A stretch of DNA of 64,000 bases from Bacteroidales bacterium (GCA_017417385.1 JAFPZF010000082.1:20449-84448), one strand, 5' to 3'; shown: positions 35,459-48,108, numbered from the stretch's first letter. Notes: generated from the sequence alone by a model not told the origin. Numbers and translations: made by a program.

Positions 35459-37474
35459 CTACTTCATCTTTTCGAGCTCCGCCTGCAGCGCCTTCATCTC
35501 GTCCCTGTAATGCGCCGCCTCTATGAAGTCCATCTCCTTCGACGCCTTCTTCATGTTCCGCTTCGCCTCCTCTATCATCTTCTCGACCTGCTGCCGCGTC
35601 AATGCTGTCTTCTGATACTTCGCCTCGTTGTTCGCAACGGCCGAGACTGGCACTTCCTGCTCTCCGCCACCCTTCTGCTGTATCAGGCTGCTCTGACGGA
35701 TCGCCTTGTTGAGCGCCTTCGGCTGCATGTGATGCGCCTCGTTATACGCCATCTGCTTAGCCCTCCTCGCATTTGTCGAGTCTATCGTCGCCTGCATCGA
35801 CTGGGTTATCTTGTCTGCATACATGATGACACACCCGTTGATGTTCCTCGCCGCCCTGCCCGCCGTCTGCGTCAGGCTCCTCTCTGTCCTCAAAAATCCT
35901 TCCTTGTCGGCATCCAATATCGCCACGAGCGACACCTCCGGCATGTCGAGTCCCTCCCTCAACAGGTTCACTCCTATCAACACGTCAAACTCTCCCTCCC
36001 TCACCTTCTGCATTATCTCTATCCTGTCGAGCGTGTCGACGTCGCTATGTATGTACGAGCATTTTATCCCCATCCTGCTCATATATACGCTCAGCTCCTC
36101 CGCCATCCTCTTCGTCAGCGTCGTGACGAGCGTCCTCTCGTCTGCTGCTATCCTCTTGTTGACCTCCTCGATCAGGTCGTCTATCTGATTGAGCGACGGT
36201 CTCACCTCTATCCTCGGGTCGAGCAGCCCCGTCGGCCTGACTACCTGCTCGACGACGACTCCCCCACTCCTCTGCAGCTCATAGTCCGCCGGCGTCGCAC
36301 TGACGTATATCGTCTGGTCTGTCATCGCCTCGAACTCCTCAAACTTCAGCGGCCTGTTGTCCCTTGCGGACTTCAACCTGAATCCGTAGTCCACTAGCGC
36401 ATCTTTCCTGCTCCGGTCACCACCGTACATCGCATGTATCTGCGGGACGGTGACGTGGCTCTCGTCTATTATGACTATGAAGTCTTTAGGGAAATAGTCG
36501 AGAAGGCAGAACGGCCTCTGACCTGGCTCCCTCCTGTCAAAGTATCGCGAGTAGTTCTCGATTCCAGGACAATACCCGAGCTCCTTTATCATCTCCATGT
36601 CATACGTGACTCTCTGCTCGAGTCGCTTCGCCTCCATCTCCCTCCCGTCATTCCTGAACGCCTGTGCCTCCAGCACGAGGTCGTCCTGTATGTGTCTTAT
36701 CGCATCATGAACCTTGTCCTGCGACGTTACGAAGAGGTTCGCCGGGAATATGCTGATCTCGTCCTCCTCTGTCAGCGTGTCCGCCGAGATAGGGTCTATG
36801 GTCTCGATGCTCTCCACCTCGTCTCCGAAGAACGTCACTCTATAAGCGTAGTCCTCATACCCGACGAAGACGTCTATGGTGTCTCCCTTCACTCTATAGT
36901 TGCACCGCTCAAACGAGACTTCATTGCGTGTATATAGCGCCTCCTGTAGCTGCCGCATGAACACGACTGGAGACAGCATCTGCCCAGCCCGTACTCTCAC
37001 TACGCTCCCGTAGAAGTCCTCCGGGTTGCCAAGTCCATATAGGCACGAGACTGACGACACGACTACTATGTCCCTCCTCCCGCTCATCAACGCCATTGTC
37101 GAGGACAGTCGTAGCTTGTCGAGGTCTTGGTTGATGGCAAGGTCTTTCTCTATATATGTGTCCGTCGACGCTATATATGCCTCCGGCTGGTAATAGTCGT
37201 AATACGAGACGAAATACTCTACTGCATTCTCTGGGAAGAACCCCTTGAACTCGCTGTACAGCTGTGCCGCCAACGTCTTGTTATGGCTCAACACCAGCGC
37301 CGGACGCTTCACCTGTGCTATGACGTTAGCTATGGTGAACGTCTTGCCAGACCCCGTCACGCCTAGCAGCGTCTGAGCCTTCTCGCCCCGGTTAAGGCCC
37401 TCGACAAGCTGCCTTATCGCCTCCGGCTGGTCTCCCATCGGCTCATACTCGCTGACTATCTTGAAATCCTTCAT
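35459..37474 (-). CDS. uvrB: UvrABC system protein B
   Basis: Damage-verification helicase of nucleotide excision repair; it is loaded by UvrA and recruits UvrC. The 671 residues are standard. Walker A is LLGVTGSGKTFTIANV (about 38-53). The beta-hairpin region has YYDYYQPEAYIASTDTYIEKD (about 92-112, in part). Walker B is VIIDESHVT (near 335). Helicase motif VI is QTAGRAARN. The C-terminal UVR domain that binds UvrC is at KMIEEAKRNMKKASKEMDF onward. It stands alone, 95 nt from the upstream gene. Confidence 0.98.
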   Translation of the reverse strand: MKDFKIVSEYEPMGDQPEAIRQLVEGLNRGEKAQTLLGVTGSGKTFTIANVIAQVKRPALVLSHNKTLAAQLYSEFKGFFPENAVEYFVSYYDYYQPEAYIASTDTYIEKDLAINQDLDKLRLSSTMALMSGRRDIVVVSSVSCLYGLGNPEDFYGSVVRVRAGQMLSPVVFMRQLQEALYTRNEVSFERCNYRVKGDTIDVFVGYEDYAYRVTFFGDEVESIETIDPISADTLTEEDEISIFPANLFVTSQDKVHDAIRHIQDDLVLEAQAFRNDGREMEAKRLEQRVTYDMEMIKELGYCPGIENYSRYFDRREPGQRPFCLLDYFPKDFIVIIDESHVTVPQIHAMYGGDRSRKDALVDYGFRLKSARDNRPLKFEEFEAMTDQTIYVSATPADYELQRSGGVVVEQVVRPTGLLDPRIEVRPSLNQIDDLIEEVNKRIAADERTLVTTLTKRMAEELSVYMSRMGIKCSYIHSDVDTLDRIEIMQKVREGEFDVLIGVNLLREGLDMPEVSLVAILDADKEGFLRTERSLTQTAGRAARNINGCVIMYADKITQSMQATIDSTNARRAKQMAYNEAHHMQPKALNKAIRQSSLIQQKGGGEQEVPVSAVANNEAKYQKTALTRQQVEKMIEEAKRNMKKASKEMDFIEAAHYRDEMKALQAELEKMK

Positions 37475-37569
37475 TACCTTCTGTCATTTCAATAGCGAAG
37501 GGGAAGCCGCCTTCTTCTTGCAACTTCCCCTTCACTTATGTATTTTCGCACCTCTCGCGGCTCTCGAAT

Positions 37570-38481
37570 CTATCGCCTTCTGAGCCTACGCTGGTTCCTC
37601 TCGTAGGAAGCCCTGTTTCTAAGGTAGTTCTTACGTGTATACTTCGACGATGTTACGGTAAACTTGCTAAAGTCGTATGGCCTGAACTGTGCACCTGCGG
37701 CTATCGTCCACAACGCGTCATACTTATGTCCGTTCACCCACGTAGCCTTCTCGTGTGCACCTGTCGGATATCCATGATGTGCATCGAACTCATCCGTGAA
37801 CAGCAAGTCTCCCTTGCCCTCGACAAGGAGCGAGAGCCTCGGTGTCAACATGATCTTTACACCAAGAAGTCCTGCAAGGCTACCAGACACCTTCATACCG
37901 TCCTCGTATGTTCTCCATCCGACATAATCTGGATGCTCCGGCAAGTACTTCTCCTCGTCCATAGCCTTAGCGACCTGATCATCTGTCATCGACGCCTGTT
38001 CCTTAGTCTTCGTAACATTAACCGGATGCTTCTTGCAGTTGAAGAATATACCACCAATACCGATACCAAAATATGGATTGAAAGGCCTTCCGTCATCATA
38101 CCCGCCAATGAGGTCCAGGAACTGAACCTTGCCTATTGCCTGCAGATTGACGAACCCTGTCTTAAACTCAAGGACTGGCTTCTCCTCTGTCTGATATCCT
38201 ACTTTAAAGGTTTGGGTCTGGGCTCCATGACACTGACCGAAGTCAAGAGCAAGTCTCGCATATACCCACTCGTTGCACTGCTTCTCTGCAAACGCGCCAA
38301 GTGTCCACCTCGCCCTGCCTTTGTCCACAAGGTCTCCAAAGTACACAGTCGCACCGACTTTACCACCGTACGAAAGTCCCAATAAAAACTCTGGGACTCG
38401 TCCTCTTGGATTGTTGTACTGCGCCATTGCAAACTGAACCATCAGCAGCGATAGCACCAGCGAAGCTATTTTCTTTATCAT
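37570..38481 (-). CDS. Outer-membrane beta-barrel protein, hypothetical
   Basis: 303 residues with a signal peptide (MIKKIASLVLSLLMVQFAMAQ). Alternating hydrophobic/polar strands such as YGGKVGATVYFGDLV, YFGIGIGGIFF and LSLLVEGKGDLLFTDEF suggest a small outer-membrane barrel. The C-terminal tail is strongly basic (RKNYLRNRASYERNQRRLRRR), which is unusual for a barrel and may face the periplasm. I do not recognise a named family. It lies head to head with murB on the other strand. Confidence 0.75.
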   Translation of the reverse strand: MIKKIASLVLSLLMVQFAMAQYNNPRGRVPEFLLGLSYGGKVGATVYFGDLVDKGRARWTLGAFAEKQCNEWVYARLALDFGQCHGAQTQTFKVGYQTEEKPVLEFKTGFVNLQAIGKVQFLDLIGGYDDGRPFNPYFGIGIGGIFFNCKKHPVNVTKTKEQASMTDDQVAKAMDEEKYLPEHPDYVGWRTYEDGMKVSGSLAGLLGVKIMLTPRLSLLVEGKGDLLFTDEFDAHHGYPTGAHEKATWVNGHKYDALWTIAAGAQFRPYDFSKFTVTSSKYTRKNYLRNRASYERNQRRLRRR

Positions 38482-38673
38482 CTACTTTCCTTTCTTTGAG
38501 ACTTCTCCAGAGGGCCCTTCTTATTTCTCACCCCCCCTTTGAGCTCGCTTTATTCTGCAAATTTGCAAAAAAAATACATTATGTGAAACATTCGTCGCTA
38601 TTTTTTGCGTATAAAGGATGACGCATTAGTAACAAACGTCCTGATATTCAACAGTATAACTACACAATTTTAA

Positions 38674-38693
38674 TGCCAAAATATTTCTTGGCA
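38674..38693. promoter_or_regulatory. Inverted repeat upstream of murB
   Basis: TGCCAA and TTGGCA separated by 8 nt, 20 nt before the murB ATG in the divergent intergenic region; a possible operator. Confidence 0.3.
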
Positions 38694-38713
38694 AGCATTC
38701 ACACTTTTTGACT

Positions 38714-39730
38714 ATGATACTTTTTAACCACAATGTCAGCCTCAAACCCTTCAACACCTTCAGAATCGACGCCTTAGCGACAGAACTCGCTACGGTCCAC
38801 GACAACGACGAAGCGCAATCCCTCGCCGCCTGCTCTTCCCCAGACAACACTGTCGTCATAGGCGGAGGGAGCAACCTCCTCCTCCTCTCCGATGTCTATA
38901 ATTGCCGTATGGTTAGAGTTGGTATAGACTTGATACAGCAAATTCTCGATGACAACGACCACGTTGTCTTCCGCGTCGGCGCCGGCGTCGTCTGGGACGA
39001 CCTCGTCAATATGTCTGTCAACAAGGGTCTTTATGGTATAGAGAACCTCTCTGGCATCCCGGGAACTGTCGGCGCAGCCCCGATTCAAAATATCGGCGCC
39101 TTCGGTCAAGAAGCCGCTTCGGCTATCCAAAGTGTCGAAGGCTTCTATATCGGCTCCGGCAAGCCTTTCTCTATCGATGCCGACAAGTGCAACTTCGGCT
39201 ACCGTAACAGCATCTTCAAAAACGAACTGAAAAACAAGGTGATGATAACCAACGTTACTTTCAAGTTCAATAAGCAGGGTAAACTCAACCTCGACTACGG
39301 CGCTCTGAAGTCCGCCCCAGAACTTCAGAAGTCGAATCCGTCTCTCTCCGACGTCCGACAAGCTGTCCTTTCTATCAGAAACTCTAAGCTCCCAGACCCA
39401 GACGTCCTCGGCAATGCCGGCAGCTTCTTCAAGAACCCCTTCATCTCTCAAGAACAAGCTGACTATCTCAACAATACATTCGAGAAGGTCCCTATCTTTG
39501 TCCAAAAGGACGGCAACATCAAAGTCGCCGCAGGCTGGCTCATCGAGCAGTGCGGATGGAAGGGCAAGAGTCTCGGCCCCGCCGCAGTCCACGACAAGCA
39601 GGCCCTCGTCCTCGTCAACAAGGGAGGCGCTAAAGGTCAAGACATTGTCAACCTATGCGAGGCTATCAGAAAGGATGTGATGAAGAAGTTTAATGTTGAA
39701 ATCTCCCCAGAAGTCAACTTCATTAAGTAA
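38714..39730 (+). CDS. murB: UDP-N-acetylenolpyruvoylglucosamine reductase
   Basis: Reduces UDP-GlcNAc-enolpyruvate to UDP-MurNAc with NADPH and FAD in peptidoglycan synthesis. About 338 residues, type I (long) MurB as in E. coli, with a start at ATG-ATA; a TTG two codons upstream is the alternative. FAD-binding sequences are VIGGGSNLLLLSD and GIENLSGIPGTVGAAPIQNIGAFGQE (positions 40-130, in part). The catalytic region includes YRNSIFK and LGNAGSFFKNP. It is the only housekeeping gene on the plus strand and is divergent from the barrel protein gene. Confidence 0.96.
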   Translation: MILFNHNVSLKPFNTFRIDALATELATVHDNDEAQSLAACSSPDNTVVIGGGSNLLLLSDVYNCRMVRVGIDLIQQILDDNDHVVFRVGAGVVWDDLVNMSVNKGLYGIENLSGIPGTVGAAPIQNIGAFGQEAASAIQSVEGFYIGSGKPFSIDADKCNFGYRNSIFKNELKNKVMITNVTFKFNKQGKLNLDYGALKSAPELQKSNPSLSDVRQAVLSIRNSKLPDPDVLGNAGSFFKNPFISQEQADYLNNTFEKVPIFVQKDGNIKVAAGWLIEQCGWKGKSLGPAAVHDKQALVLVNKGGAKGQDIVNLCEAIRKDVMKKFNVEISPEVNFIK

Positions 39731-39751
39731 ATCAGTCCGATTACTACAACA

Positions 39752-39788
39752 ATTAAGGGCAGGCGTTCTTTCAACACCTGCCCTTAAT
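39752..39788. terminator. Convergent terminator between murB and rpoC
   Basis: A perfect 12-bp stem, 39752-39763 with 39777-39788. On the plus strand it is followed by a pyrimidine-rich CTTTCTTCTATT. It probably ends murB and may also end the rpoBC operon from the other side. Confidence 0.8.
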
Positions 39789-39827
39789 CTTTCTTCTATT
39801 CGCTATGTGCGGTCCCGATTCGGTGAC

Positions 39828-42800
39828 TTAGTTCGCTACATCTAATGTAGCCATGTCCTCCTTAGAACCTACAAGGTCATTAAGCAACTCTCTCGTTCCT
39901 GTACCTGCTGGTATCAGATGACCACAGATGACGTTCTCCTTCAAGCCCTCAAGGAAGTCGACCTTGCCTTGGATTGCACTCTCGTTCAACACCTTCGTGG
40001 TCTCCTGGAAAGATGCCGCACTCATGAAGCTCTTCGTCTGCAATGCCGCCCTGGTGATACCCTGGAGTACCTGGCTCGCCGTAGCTGGGATAGCCTCACG
40101 TACCCTGACGAGCTTCTGGTCTCTGCGCTTGAGCTGACTGTTCTCATCCCTCAACCTGCGAGCCGTGACGATCTGACCCTTCTTGAGCTCCGTGCTGTCT
40201 CCAGCATCCTCGACAACGTACTTGCCCCAGAGCCTGTCGTTCTCCTCCTGGAAGTCGATCTTGTCAACTGCCTCCTTCTCAAGGAAGATGGTGTCACCCG
40301 GATCCTGGATCTCTACCTTTCTCATCATCTGGCGAACGATGACCTCAAAGTGCTTGTCGTTGATTGCAACACCCTGCAGACGATAGACATCCTGCACCTC
40401 GTTGACGATGTACTCCTGGACCTTCGTCGGACCAAGTATCGTCAGTATGTCGGTCGGAGTGATCGCACCATCTGACAACGGCGTACCAGCCCTGACGTAG
40501 TCGTTCTCCTGTACAAGAATCTGCTTCGAGAGTGAGACGAGATACCTCTTCTCTTCATTGGTCTTGGAGCGTACGATGATCTCTCGGTTACCCCTCCTGA
40601 TCTTGCCATACGATACCTCACCGTCAATCTCCGATACAACTGCTGGGTTACTCGGGTTTCGTGCCTCGAACAACTCGGTGACTCGTGGCAGACCACCAGT
40701 GATATCACCAGCCTTACCGACTGCACGTGGCATCTTAGCTATCGTATCACCCTGCTTGATCTCCGATCCATCCTCGACTGAGACGTGTGCACCTACTGGC
40801 AGGTTGTACGTCTTGACTATCTCTCCATCGACTATGATGTTCAACGCCGGCGTCTTAACCCTGTCATGGCTCTCGATGATGACCATCTCGGAGAAGCCGG
40901 TCTGCTCATCGCTCTCCTCCTTATAGGTGACACCTTCCTCCATGTTCTCAAACTGCACGAGACCACTCTTCTCCGTGATAATCTGTGCATTGTATGGATC
41001 CCATTCGCAGAGCGCTGCTCCCTTCTCGACTTCCTGTCCAGCCTTGACGAACAACTTCGCAGCGTATGGCAGCGGATGCGTGACCAAAGTGCGCTTCGTG
41101 TTCTTGTCGATGACCCTGAGCTCTGCCAGTCGGCTGACGACAATCTCCATGTCACGACCGTTCTGATCGGTGTAAGGTACGCTCCTCAACTCGTCTATCT
41201 CGATGATACCGTCATACTTACTCTTGACCGTGCTCTCGCTCGAGATACCGCCTGCAACACCACCCTGGTGGAACGTACGGAGCGTAAGCTGCGTACCTGG
41301 CTCACCGATGGACTGCGCTGCAATGACACCAACTGCCTCACCGATATGGACAAGCCTGTTGGTCGCAAGGTTCCTACCGTAGCACTTCGCACATACGCCT
41401 TTCCTCGACTCACACGTCAATACTGAACGTATCTCGACGCTCTCGATTGGCGAATCCTCTATTTCACGTGCCTTAGCCTCCGTTATCTCCTCACCAGCCT
41501 TGACGATGACCTCGTTGGTGATCGGATGGATTATGTCGTTGACTGATACGCGACCGAGAATCCTCTCGTAAAGCGTAGCAATGACATCATCATTGTTCTT
41601 GATCGCCGTGCAAGTCAGACCCCTCAACGTGCCACAGTCTTCCTCTGTGATGATGACATCGTTAGAGACGTCGACAAGCCTACGTGTCAAGTATCCTGCA
41701 TCAGCCGTCTTCAATGCGGTATCAGACAGACCCTTACGTGCACCGTGCGACGAGATGAAGTACTCCTGGACTGACAATCCCTCCTTCAAGTTTGCAATGA
41801 CTGGGTTCTCGATGATCTGAGGTCCCTCTGCTCCACTCTTCTGCGGCTTTGCCATAAGTCCACGCATGCCACAAAGCTGACGTATCTGGTCTTTTGAACC
41901 ACGGGCTCCTGAGTCAAGCATCATGAACACTGAGTTGAAGCCCTGCTGGTTCGAACTCAACTGCTTCATCAGGATGTTCGTCAAGTCTGTGTTGACATGT
42001 GTCCAGATGTCAATGATCTGGTTGTAGCGCTCGTTGTTCGTGATGAAGCCCATGTTGTAGTTGTTCATCACATCCTCGACATCCTCATATCCCTTCTTGA
42101 CAAGCGTCTCCTTCTCTGCCGGGATTATGACGTCTGACAAGTTGAACGAAAGTCCTGCGACGAATGCCATGTGGTAACCCATGTTCTTGATGTCATCAAG
42201 GAAATCTGCTGTACGTGGTATACCACACTTCTTCTGTACCCTGCTGATGATGTCACGAAGGCTCTTCTTCGTTATCAAGCAGTTGATGAACCCGGCCTCT
42301 CTCGGCACGACATTGTTGAACAAGACTCGACCCATCGTCGTATCGATCATCTTCAAGACTGGCTCGCCATTCTCGTCTAGATCATACGTGCGCACTTTTA
42401 TCATGGCATGAAGGTCGACCTTCTTCTCGTTGTATGCTATCTCAGCCTCGGCCGGCGAGTAGAACACAAGGCCCTGACCCTTCGCGCCTTCCCTCGGCTT
42501 CGTTATATAGTACAAACCAAGGACCATATCCTGGCTAGGCACTGTGATAGGTGCTCCATTGGCTGGATTCAAGACGTTGAGAGATGCAAGCATAAGCATC
42601 TGTGCCTCGACTATCGCAGCGTTGCCAAGCGGCAAGTGTACTGCCATCTGGTCACCGTCGAAGTCTGCATTGAACGCCGTCGTAGCAAGTGGATGCAACT
42701 GTATTGCCTTTCCCTCGACCATCTTCGGCTGGAAGGCCTGGATACCAAGCCTGTGAAGGGTCGGGGCACGGTTCAGAAGAACTGGATGGTTCTTCATGAC

Positions 42801-44078
42801 GTTCTCCAAGATGTCCCATACTACTGGCGCCTTCTTGTCAACAATCTTCTTTGCAGACTTGACTGTCTTGACGACACCACGCTCGATGAGCTTCCTGATG
42901 ATGAACGGCTTATAGAGCTCCGCCGCCATGTCCTTCGGAAGTCCGCACTCATGCATCCTGAGCTCCGGACCAATGACGATGACCGAACGTGCAGAGTAGT
43001 CGACACGCTTACCGAGAAGGTTCTGACGGAAGCGTCCCTGCTTTCCCTTGAGACTGTCCGACAATGACTTCAATGGCCTGTTAGCGTCGCTCTTGACTGC
43101 CGTAGACCTACGTGTGTTGTCAAAGAGCGAGTCGACTGCCTCCTGAAGCATTCGCTTCTCGTTCCTCAAGATGACCTCAGGAGCCTTTATCTCGAGAAGT
43201 CTCTTCAGTCGGTTATTCCTTATGATGACACGCCTATACAACTCGTTGAGGTCGCTAGTTGCAAATCGACCACCATCAAGCGGAACAAGCGGACGCAAGT
43301 CTGGCGGTATGACCGGGACGACCTTCATGATCATCCACTCCGGCTTGTTCCTGCCGTTCGACGCCCTGAACCACTCGACGACCTGAAGTCTCTTCAACGC
43401 CTCATTCTTGCGCTGCTGGCTCGTCTCATGATGCGCCTTGTCGCGCAACTCGTAACTGAGGCTGTCGAGATCTATCTGCTGAAGCAGCATCTCAAGTGCC
43501 TCTGCTCCCATCTTCGCGATGAACTTGTTCGGATCGTTATTCTCCAAATACTGATTATCCTTCGGAAGCGAGTCCATGATGGCCATGTACTCCTCCTCGG
43601 TCAACAAATCCATCTGCTTGACACCATCCTCAGCCTTGACTCCAGGCTGGACGACTACGTAACGCTCGTAGTATACGATGGCATCTATCTTCTTACTCGG
43701 CTGACCAAGCAGACAGCCTATCTTGTTTGGCAACGAACGGAAATACCAGATGTGGGCTACCGGGACGACAAGTGATATGTGTCCCATGCGCTCACGACGT
43801 ACCTTCTTCTCGGTAACCTCGACTCCACAACGGTCACAGACTATCCCCTTGTACCTGATGCGCTTGTACTTACCGCAGTGGCACTCGTAGTCCTTGACCG
43901 GGCCGAAGATCCTCTCGCAGAACAGTCCATCTCGCTCTGGCTTGTATGTGCGATAGTTGATGGTCTCGGGCTTGAGAACCTCGCCGCTCGACAACTCGAG
44001 TATCTCCTCCGGCGACGCCAATCCGATACTTATCTTCGAGAAATTGGTCTTTGATTTCTGATCTCTTCTGAAAGCCAT
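39828..44078 (-). CDS. rpoC: RNA polymerase beta' subunit
   Basis: Catalytic largest subunit of RNA polymerase, 1416 residues. The N-terminal zinc site is CHCGKYKRI ... CDRCGVEV (about 65-85). The active-site Mg motif [12 protein letters not shown] is near 465. The second zinc site spans [19 protein letters not shown] (about 815-905). The trigger loop region is at [18 protein letters not shown]. It follows rpoB with an 81-nt gap that contains an 8-bp inverted repeat (44105-44112 with 44136-44143), probably an RNA hairpin. Last gene of the ribosomal protein-polymerase operon. Confidence 0.99.
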   Translation of the reverse strand: MAFRRDQKSKTNFSKISIGLASPEEILELSSGEVLKPETINYRTYKPERDGLFCERIFGPVKDYECHCGKYKRIRYKGIVCDRCGVEVTEKKVRRERMGHISLVVPVAHIWYFRSLPNKIGCLLGQPSKKIDAIVYYERYVVVQPGVKAEDGVKQMDLLTEEEYMAIMDSLPKDNQYLENNDPNKFIAKMGAEALEMLLQQIDLDSLSYELRDKAHHETSQQRKNEALKRLQVVEWFRASNGRNKPEWMIMKVVPVIPPDLRPLVPLDGGRFATSDLNELYRRVIIRNNRLKRLLEIKAPEVILRNEKRMLQEAVDSLFDNTRRSTAVKSDANRPLKSLSDSLKGKQGRFRQNLLGKRVDYSARSVIVIGPELRMHECGLPKDMAAELYKPFIIRKLIERGVVKTVKSAKKIVDKKAPVVWDILENVMKNHPVLLNRAPTLHRLGIQAFQPKMVEGKAIQLHPLATTAFNADFDGDQMAVHLPLGNAAIVEAQMLMLASLNVLNPANGAPITVPSQDMVLGLYYITKPREGAKGQGLVFYSPAEAEIAYNEKKVDLHAMIKVRTYDLDENGEPVLKMIDTTMGRVLFNNVVPREAGFINCLITKKSLRDIISRVQKKCGIPRTADFLDDIKNMGYHMAFVAGLSFNLSDVIIPAEKETLVKKGYEDVEDVMNNYNMGFITNNERYNQIIDIWTHVNTDLTNILMKQLSSNQQGFNSVFMMLDSGARGSKDQIRQLCGMRGLMAKPQKSGAEGPQIIENPVIANLKEGLSVQEYFISSHGARKGLSDTALKTADAGYLTRRLVDVSNDVIITEEDCGTLRGLTCTAIKNNDDVIATLYERILGRVSVNDIIHPITNEVIVKAGEEITEAKAREIEDSPIESVEIRSVLTCESRKGVCAKCYGRNLATNRLVHIGEAVGVIAAQSIGEPGTQLTLRTFHQGGVAGGISSESTVKSKYDGIIEIDELRSVPYTDQNGRDMEIVVSRLAELRVIDKNTKRTLVTHPLPYAAKLFVKAGQEVEKGAALCEWDPYNAQIITEKSGLVQFENMEEGVTYKEESDEQTGFSEMVIIESHDRVKTPALNIIVDGEIVKTYNLPVGAHVSVEDGSEIKQGDTIAKMPRAVGKAGDITGGLPRVTELFEARNPSNPAVVSEIDGEVSYGKIRRGNREIIVRSKTNEEKRYLVSLSKQILVQENDYVRAGTPLSDGAITPTDILTILGPTKVQEYIVNEVQDVYRLQGVAINDKHFEVIVRQMMRKVEIQDPGDTIFLEKEAVDKIDFQEENDRLWGKYVVEDAGDSTELKKGQIVTARRLRDENSQLKRRDQKLVRVREAIPATASQVLQGITRAALQTKSFMSAASFQETTKVLNESAIQGKVDFLEGLKENVICGHLIPAGTGTRELLNDLVGSKEDMATLDVAN

Positions 44079-44159
44079 GTTTCGCGTTTTTATTATTGTA
44101 GTCCTGCAAGGTCAAGGACGTCTCTGCCGACCTCAACCTTGCATGACGTAACTGTTCTT

Positions 44160-47100
44160 CTATTCGAATGAAATGCTGAGACCCAATCCACGCATCTCGT
44201 GCAAAAGGACATTGAGCGACTCCGGTATGCCTGGCGTCGGGAGGTTGTCTCCCTTGACGATTGCCTCGTATGCCTTCGCACGACCTACGACGTCGTCACT
44301 CTTCACTGTCAAGATCTCCTGCAAGATGTTAGCTGCGCCGAAGCCCTCCAGCGCCCAGACCTCCATCTCTCCGAATCGCTGACCACCAAACTGTGCCTTA
44401 CCTCCAAGTGGCTGCTGTGTGATGAGTGAGTACGGACCAATCGAACGTGCGTGCATCTTGTCGTCGACCATGTGACCGAGCTTCAGCATGTACACGATAC
44501 CGACTGTCGCTGGCTGATGGAACCTCTCGCCTGTGCCTCCGTCGTAGAGATATGTCTTTCCGACCTCCGGTACACCTGCCTTGTCTGTGTACTCCTTGAT
44601 CTGGTCAAGCGACGCTCCGTCGAATACTGGTGTCGCGAACTTGACTCCGAGCTTCTGACCTGCCCAGCCAAGGACGGTCTCGTAGATCTGACCAAGGTTC
44701 ATTCGGCTAGGCACACCCAGCGGGTTCAACACGATATCCACTGGTGAGCCATCCTCGAGGAACGGCATGTCTTCCAGTCGTACGATGTTCGAGACGATAC
44801 CCTTGTTCCCGTGGCGACCTGCCATCTTGTCACCGACTCGAATCTTCCTCTTCTTCGCGATGTATATCTTAGCAAGCTGCATGATGCCGTTTGGCAACTC
44901 GTCTCCTATCGTGGCATTGTACGTCTTGCGCTGCTTGACTGCGTCGAAGTTCTTATACTTCATCCTGTAATTGTGGATGAGCTGATAGAGAAGCTCGTTG
45001 GTGTGAGCATCTGACACCCACTTCGCAGGATCTATCGTCATGTAGTTGATGTCCGCAAGTACGTTGCGAGTGAACTTGACGCCCTTAGCGATGACATCGA
45101 CTCCGTAGTAGTCCTTGACACCGATTGACTGGCTTCCCTCGATCTTCGTGAGTATCTTGGCTATCAACTCGTTCTGTAGAGCCGTAATGCTTGCCTGGAA
45201 TTCATCCTGTATGCTCTGGAGGACTTCCTTCTCAGCTGCTCGCGACCTGCGCTCCTTGACCTGACGAGAGTAAAGGTTTCTGCCTATGACGACTCCGCTC
45301 AACGATGGATTTGCCTTGAGGCTCGCATCCTTGACGTCTCCTGCCCTGTCTCCGAAGATTGCCCTGAGCAACTTCTCCTCTGGCGTCGGGTCACTCTCAC
45401 CCTTTGGCGTGATCTTGCCAATCAAGATGTCGCCTGGCTTGACATGCGCACCAATCCTTATGATACCGTTCTCGTCAAGATCCTTCGTGGCATCCTCACT
45501 GATGTTTGGAATGTCACTCGTGAGCTCCTCCATGCCTCGCTTCGTGTCACGAACCTCGAGTGAGTACTCGTCGACATGAACCGACGTGAAGATGTCCTCC
45601 CTGACGACCCTCTCGGAAATGACGATGGCGTCCTCGAAGTTGTATCCCTTCCATGGCATGAAGGCTACCTTCAAGTTCCTTCCAAGCGCCAACTCGCCGT
45701 CCGCTGCCGAGTAACCCTCTGTCAAGATCTGTCCCTTGACAACCTTCTCGCCCGGCAATACTATCGGACGCAAGTCTATACACGTGCTCTGGTTCGTCTT
45801 CTGGAACTTCGGCAAGATGTACTCCTTGGTGTCCGGATCAAAACTTACATACCTCTCGTCGTCAGTCCTGTCATAACGGACTACGATCCTGTTTGCATCT
45901 ACGTAGTCGATGACACCATCCTTCTCTGCCGTAACCTGCGTCCTCGAAAACCTCATGATCGGCTCCTCAAGACCGGTCCCGACAATCGGAGACTCTGTCC
46001 TCAACAAAGGCACTGCCTGACGCATCATGTTCGATCCCATGAGCGCACGGTGTGCATCGTCATGCTCCAAGAATGGAATGAGCGAAGACGCGACAGACGC
46101 AATCTGGTTGGCTGCGACGTCTATCAACTCGACCTTATCCTTCTCGACAACTGGGAAGTCACTGTCCTGACGGCTCTTGACCTTGTCTGTCAAGATGTTA
46201 CCATCATTGTCCATCGGCGTCAAGGCCTGAGCTATTATCTTGTGCTCCTCCTCCTCTGCCGACATGAACTTGTATCCCTCTGGCGAGAAATCGACCTTGC
46301 CGTCCTTAACGACACGATACGGAGTCTCGAGGAAGCCCAGATCGTCTATCTTTGCGTAAATGGTGAGCGACGAGATAAGACCGATGTTAGGTCCCTCAGG
46401 AGTCTCGATTGGACACAGACGACCGTAATGCGTGTAGTGGACGTCTCGGACCTCGAATCCTGCCCTGTCTCGGCTCAGACCTCCAGGACCAAGGGCCGAC
46501 AGACGACGCTTGTGCGTGACCTCCGCCAACGGATTGGTCTGGTCCATGAACTGCGAAAGCGCATTCGTGGCAAAATAGCTCGCCACAACTGATGCCAACG
46601 TCTTGCTGTTGATAAGCTCTGCTGGCGTGAACACCTCGTTATCCCTGACATTCATGCGCTCCCTGATGGTGCGCGCCATGCGTGCCAATCCCGTGCTGAA
46701 CTGGTTAGCAAGCTGCTCACCGACGGTCCTGACACGACGATTGCTGAGGTGGTCTATATCATCGACATCGGCCTTGGAATTCAACAAGGCTATCAGTCGC
46801 TTTATTATCTCGATTATGTCCTCCTTTGTGAGTACTCTGACCGACATGTCTGTCGACAAGCCGAGCTTCGTGTTCAGACGATAACGACCGACGTCACCCA
46901 AGTCATACCTCTTGTCCGAGAAGAACAACTTGTCTATTGCGTCGCGCGCCGTCGCCTCGTCAGGCGGATCTATGTTGCGAAGCTGCCTGTATATGTAGAC
47001 AACAGCCTCCTTTTCTGAATTACATGGGTCCTTCTGCAGTGTGTTGCTGATGATTGCAAAGTCTGCAAGGTTCTGACACTCCTTGTGGAGAAGTATTGAC

Positions 47101-47969
47101 TTAGCCCCAGAGTCGAGTATCTCATCGATATGCTCGTCAAGCAACACTGTCTCGCGCTCGACGATGACCTCGTTACGCTCGATTGACACGACCTCACCCG
47201 TGTCCTCGTCTACGAAGTCCTCTACCCACGACTTAAGTACCTTGGCCGCAAGCTTCCTGCCTACACACTTCTGTAGCGTGCTCTTGCTGACCTTGACCTC
47301 GTCCGCAAGTCCGAAGATTTCCAGTATGTCCTTATCCGACTCGAAGCCTATAGCCCTCAACATCGTCGTCACTGGTAACTTCTTCTTACGGTCGATGTAT
47401 GCATACATCACATTGTTGATGTCCGTAGCAAACTCTATCCACGAACCCTTGAACGGGATTATCCTCGCTGAATAAAGCTTCGTGCCATTTGCATGTACGC
47501 TCTGCCCGAAGAATACGCCTGGCGAACGATGCAACTGGCTCACTACTACGCGCTCAGCTCCGTTGATAACAAAACTGCCACGCTCGGTCATGTACGGTAT
47601 CATGCCGAGATATACATCCGATACGACTGTGTCGAAATCCTCATGCTCCGGATCGTTACATGACAACTTCAAGGTCGCCTTCAATGGCACCTGATATGTC
47701 AATCCCTGCTCTAAGCACTCCTGGATAGAGTAGCGCGCCGGATCTATGCTGTAATCGAGGAACTCTAGCTCAAAGTTGTTCCTCGTGTCGGTGATAGGGA
47801 AATTCTCTTTGAAGACTTGATACAAACCCTCTTTCTTCCGCTCCTCTGGAGTCGACCCTAACTGGAAAAACTCCCTGAACGACTTCAACTGCACCTCGAG
47901 GAAGTCATTGTATTCTGGATGGTGCTTCAACGAGGAGAAACTAATCCTTTCGGCTTTTGTCGGATTCAT
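44160..47969 (-). CDS. rpoB: RNA polymerase beta subunit
   Basis: Second-largest RNA polymerase subunit, 1269 residues, complete. Recognisable parts include the rifampicin-pocket region [20 protein letters not shown] (about 475-495) and [19 protein letters not shown], and the conserved C-terminal [16 protein letters not shown]. The rifampicin-pocket residues read as wild type for the usual D, H, R, S positions in that stretch. It is preceded by a 160-nt leader that contains an attenuator hairpin after rplL. Confidence 0.99.
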   Translation of the reverse strand: MNPTKAERISFSSLKHHPEYNDFLEVQLKSFREFFQLGSTPEERKKEGLYQVFKENFPITDTRNNFELEFLDYSIDPARYSIQECLEQGLTYQVPLKATLKLSCNDPEHEDFDTVVSDVYLGMIPYMTERGSFVINGAERVVVSQLHRSPGVFFGQSVHANGTKLYSARIIPFKGSWIEFATDINNVMYAYIDRKKKLPVTTMLRAIGFESDKDILEIFGLADEVKVSKSTLQKCVGRKLAAKVLKSWVEDFVDEDTGEVVSIERNEVIVERETVLLDEHIDEILDSGAKSILLHKECQNLADFAIISNTLQKDPCNSEKEAVVYIYRQLRNIDPPDEATARDAIDKLFFSDKRYDLGDVGRYRLNTKLGLSTDMSVRVLTKEDIIEIIKRLIALLNSKADVDDIDHLSNRRVRTVGEQLANQFSTGLARMARTIRERMNVRDNEVFTPAELINSKTLASVVASYFATNALSQFMDQTNPLAEVTHKRRLSALGPGGLSRDRAGFEVRDVHYTHYGRLCPIETPEGPNIGLISSLTIYAKIDDLGFLETPYRVVKDGKVDFSPEGYKFMSAEEEEHKIIAQALTPMDNDGNILTDKVKSRQDSDFPVVEKDKVELIDVAANQIASVASSLIPFLEHDDAHRALMGSNMMRQAVPLLRTESPIVGTGLEEPIMRFSRTQVTAEKDGVIDYVDANRIVVRYDRTDDERYVSFDPDTKEYILPKFQKTNQSTCIDLRPIVLPGEKVVKGQILTEGYSAADGELALGRNLKVAFMPWKGYNFEDAIVISERVVREDIFTSVHVDEYSLEVRDTKRGMEELTSDIPNISEDATKDLDENGIIRIGAHVKPGDILIGKITPKGESDPTPEEKLLRAIFGDRAGDVKDASLKANPSLSGVVIGRNLYSRQVKERRSRAAEKEVLQSIQDEFQASITALQNELIAKILTKIEGSQSIGVKDYYGVDVIAKGVKFTRNVLADINYMTIDPAKWVSDAHTNELLYQLIHNYRMKYKNFDAVKQRKTYNATIGDELPNGIMQLAKIYIAKKRKIRVGDKMAGRHGNKGIVSNIVRLEDMPFLEDGSPVDIVLNPLGVPSRMNLGQIYETVLGWAGQKLGVKFATPVFDGASLDQIKEYTDKAGVPEVGKTYLYDGGTGERFHQPATVGIVYMLKLGHMVDDKMHARSIGPYSLITQQPLGGKAQFGGQRFGEMEVWALEGFGAANILQEILTVKSDDVVGRAKAYEAIVKGDNLPTPGIPESLNVLLHEMRGLGLSISFE

Positions 47970-48071
47970 CTATTTTGACACGTTTTGTTTTGTGGAGGCC
48001 GGGCTGCTTTGCCGCGCTTCGTCTCAAACTACCCCGCCCTAGGGCAGCCTGTGAAATTTGACAAAGACACG

Positions 48072-48108
48072 AAAAGTTTGGAGTCCACTCGCAAGTGGAA
48101 CCCCAAAC
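48072..48108 (-). terminator. Attenuator hairpin between rplL and rpoB
   Basis: A long imperfect stem with a short CTTGCGAG-type tip (48076-48108) followed by TTTT on the minus strand. Its position matches the partial terminator known from E. coli rplL-rpoB, which lowers polymerase expression relative to ribosomal proteins. A further GC-rich palindrome lies at about 48030-48050. Confidence 0.6.
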
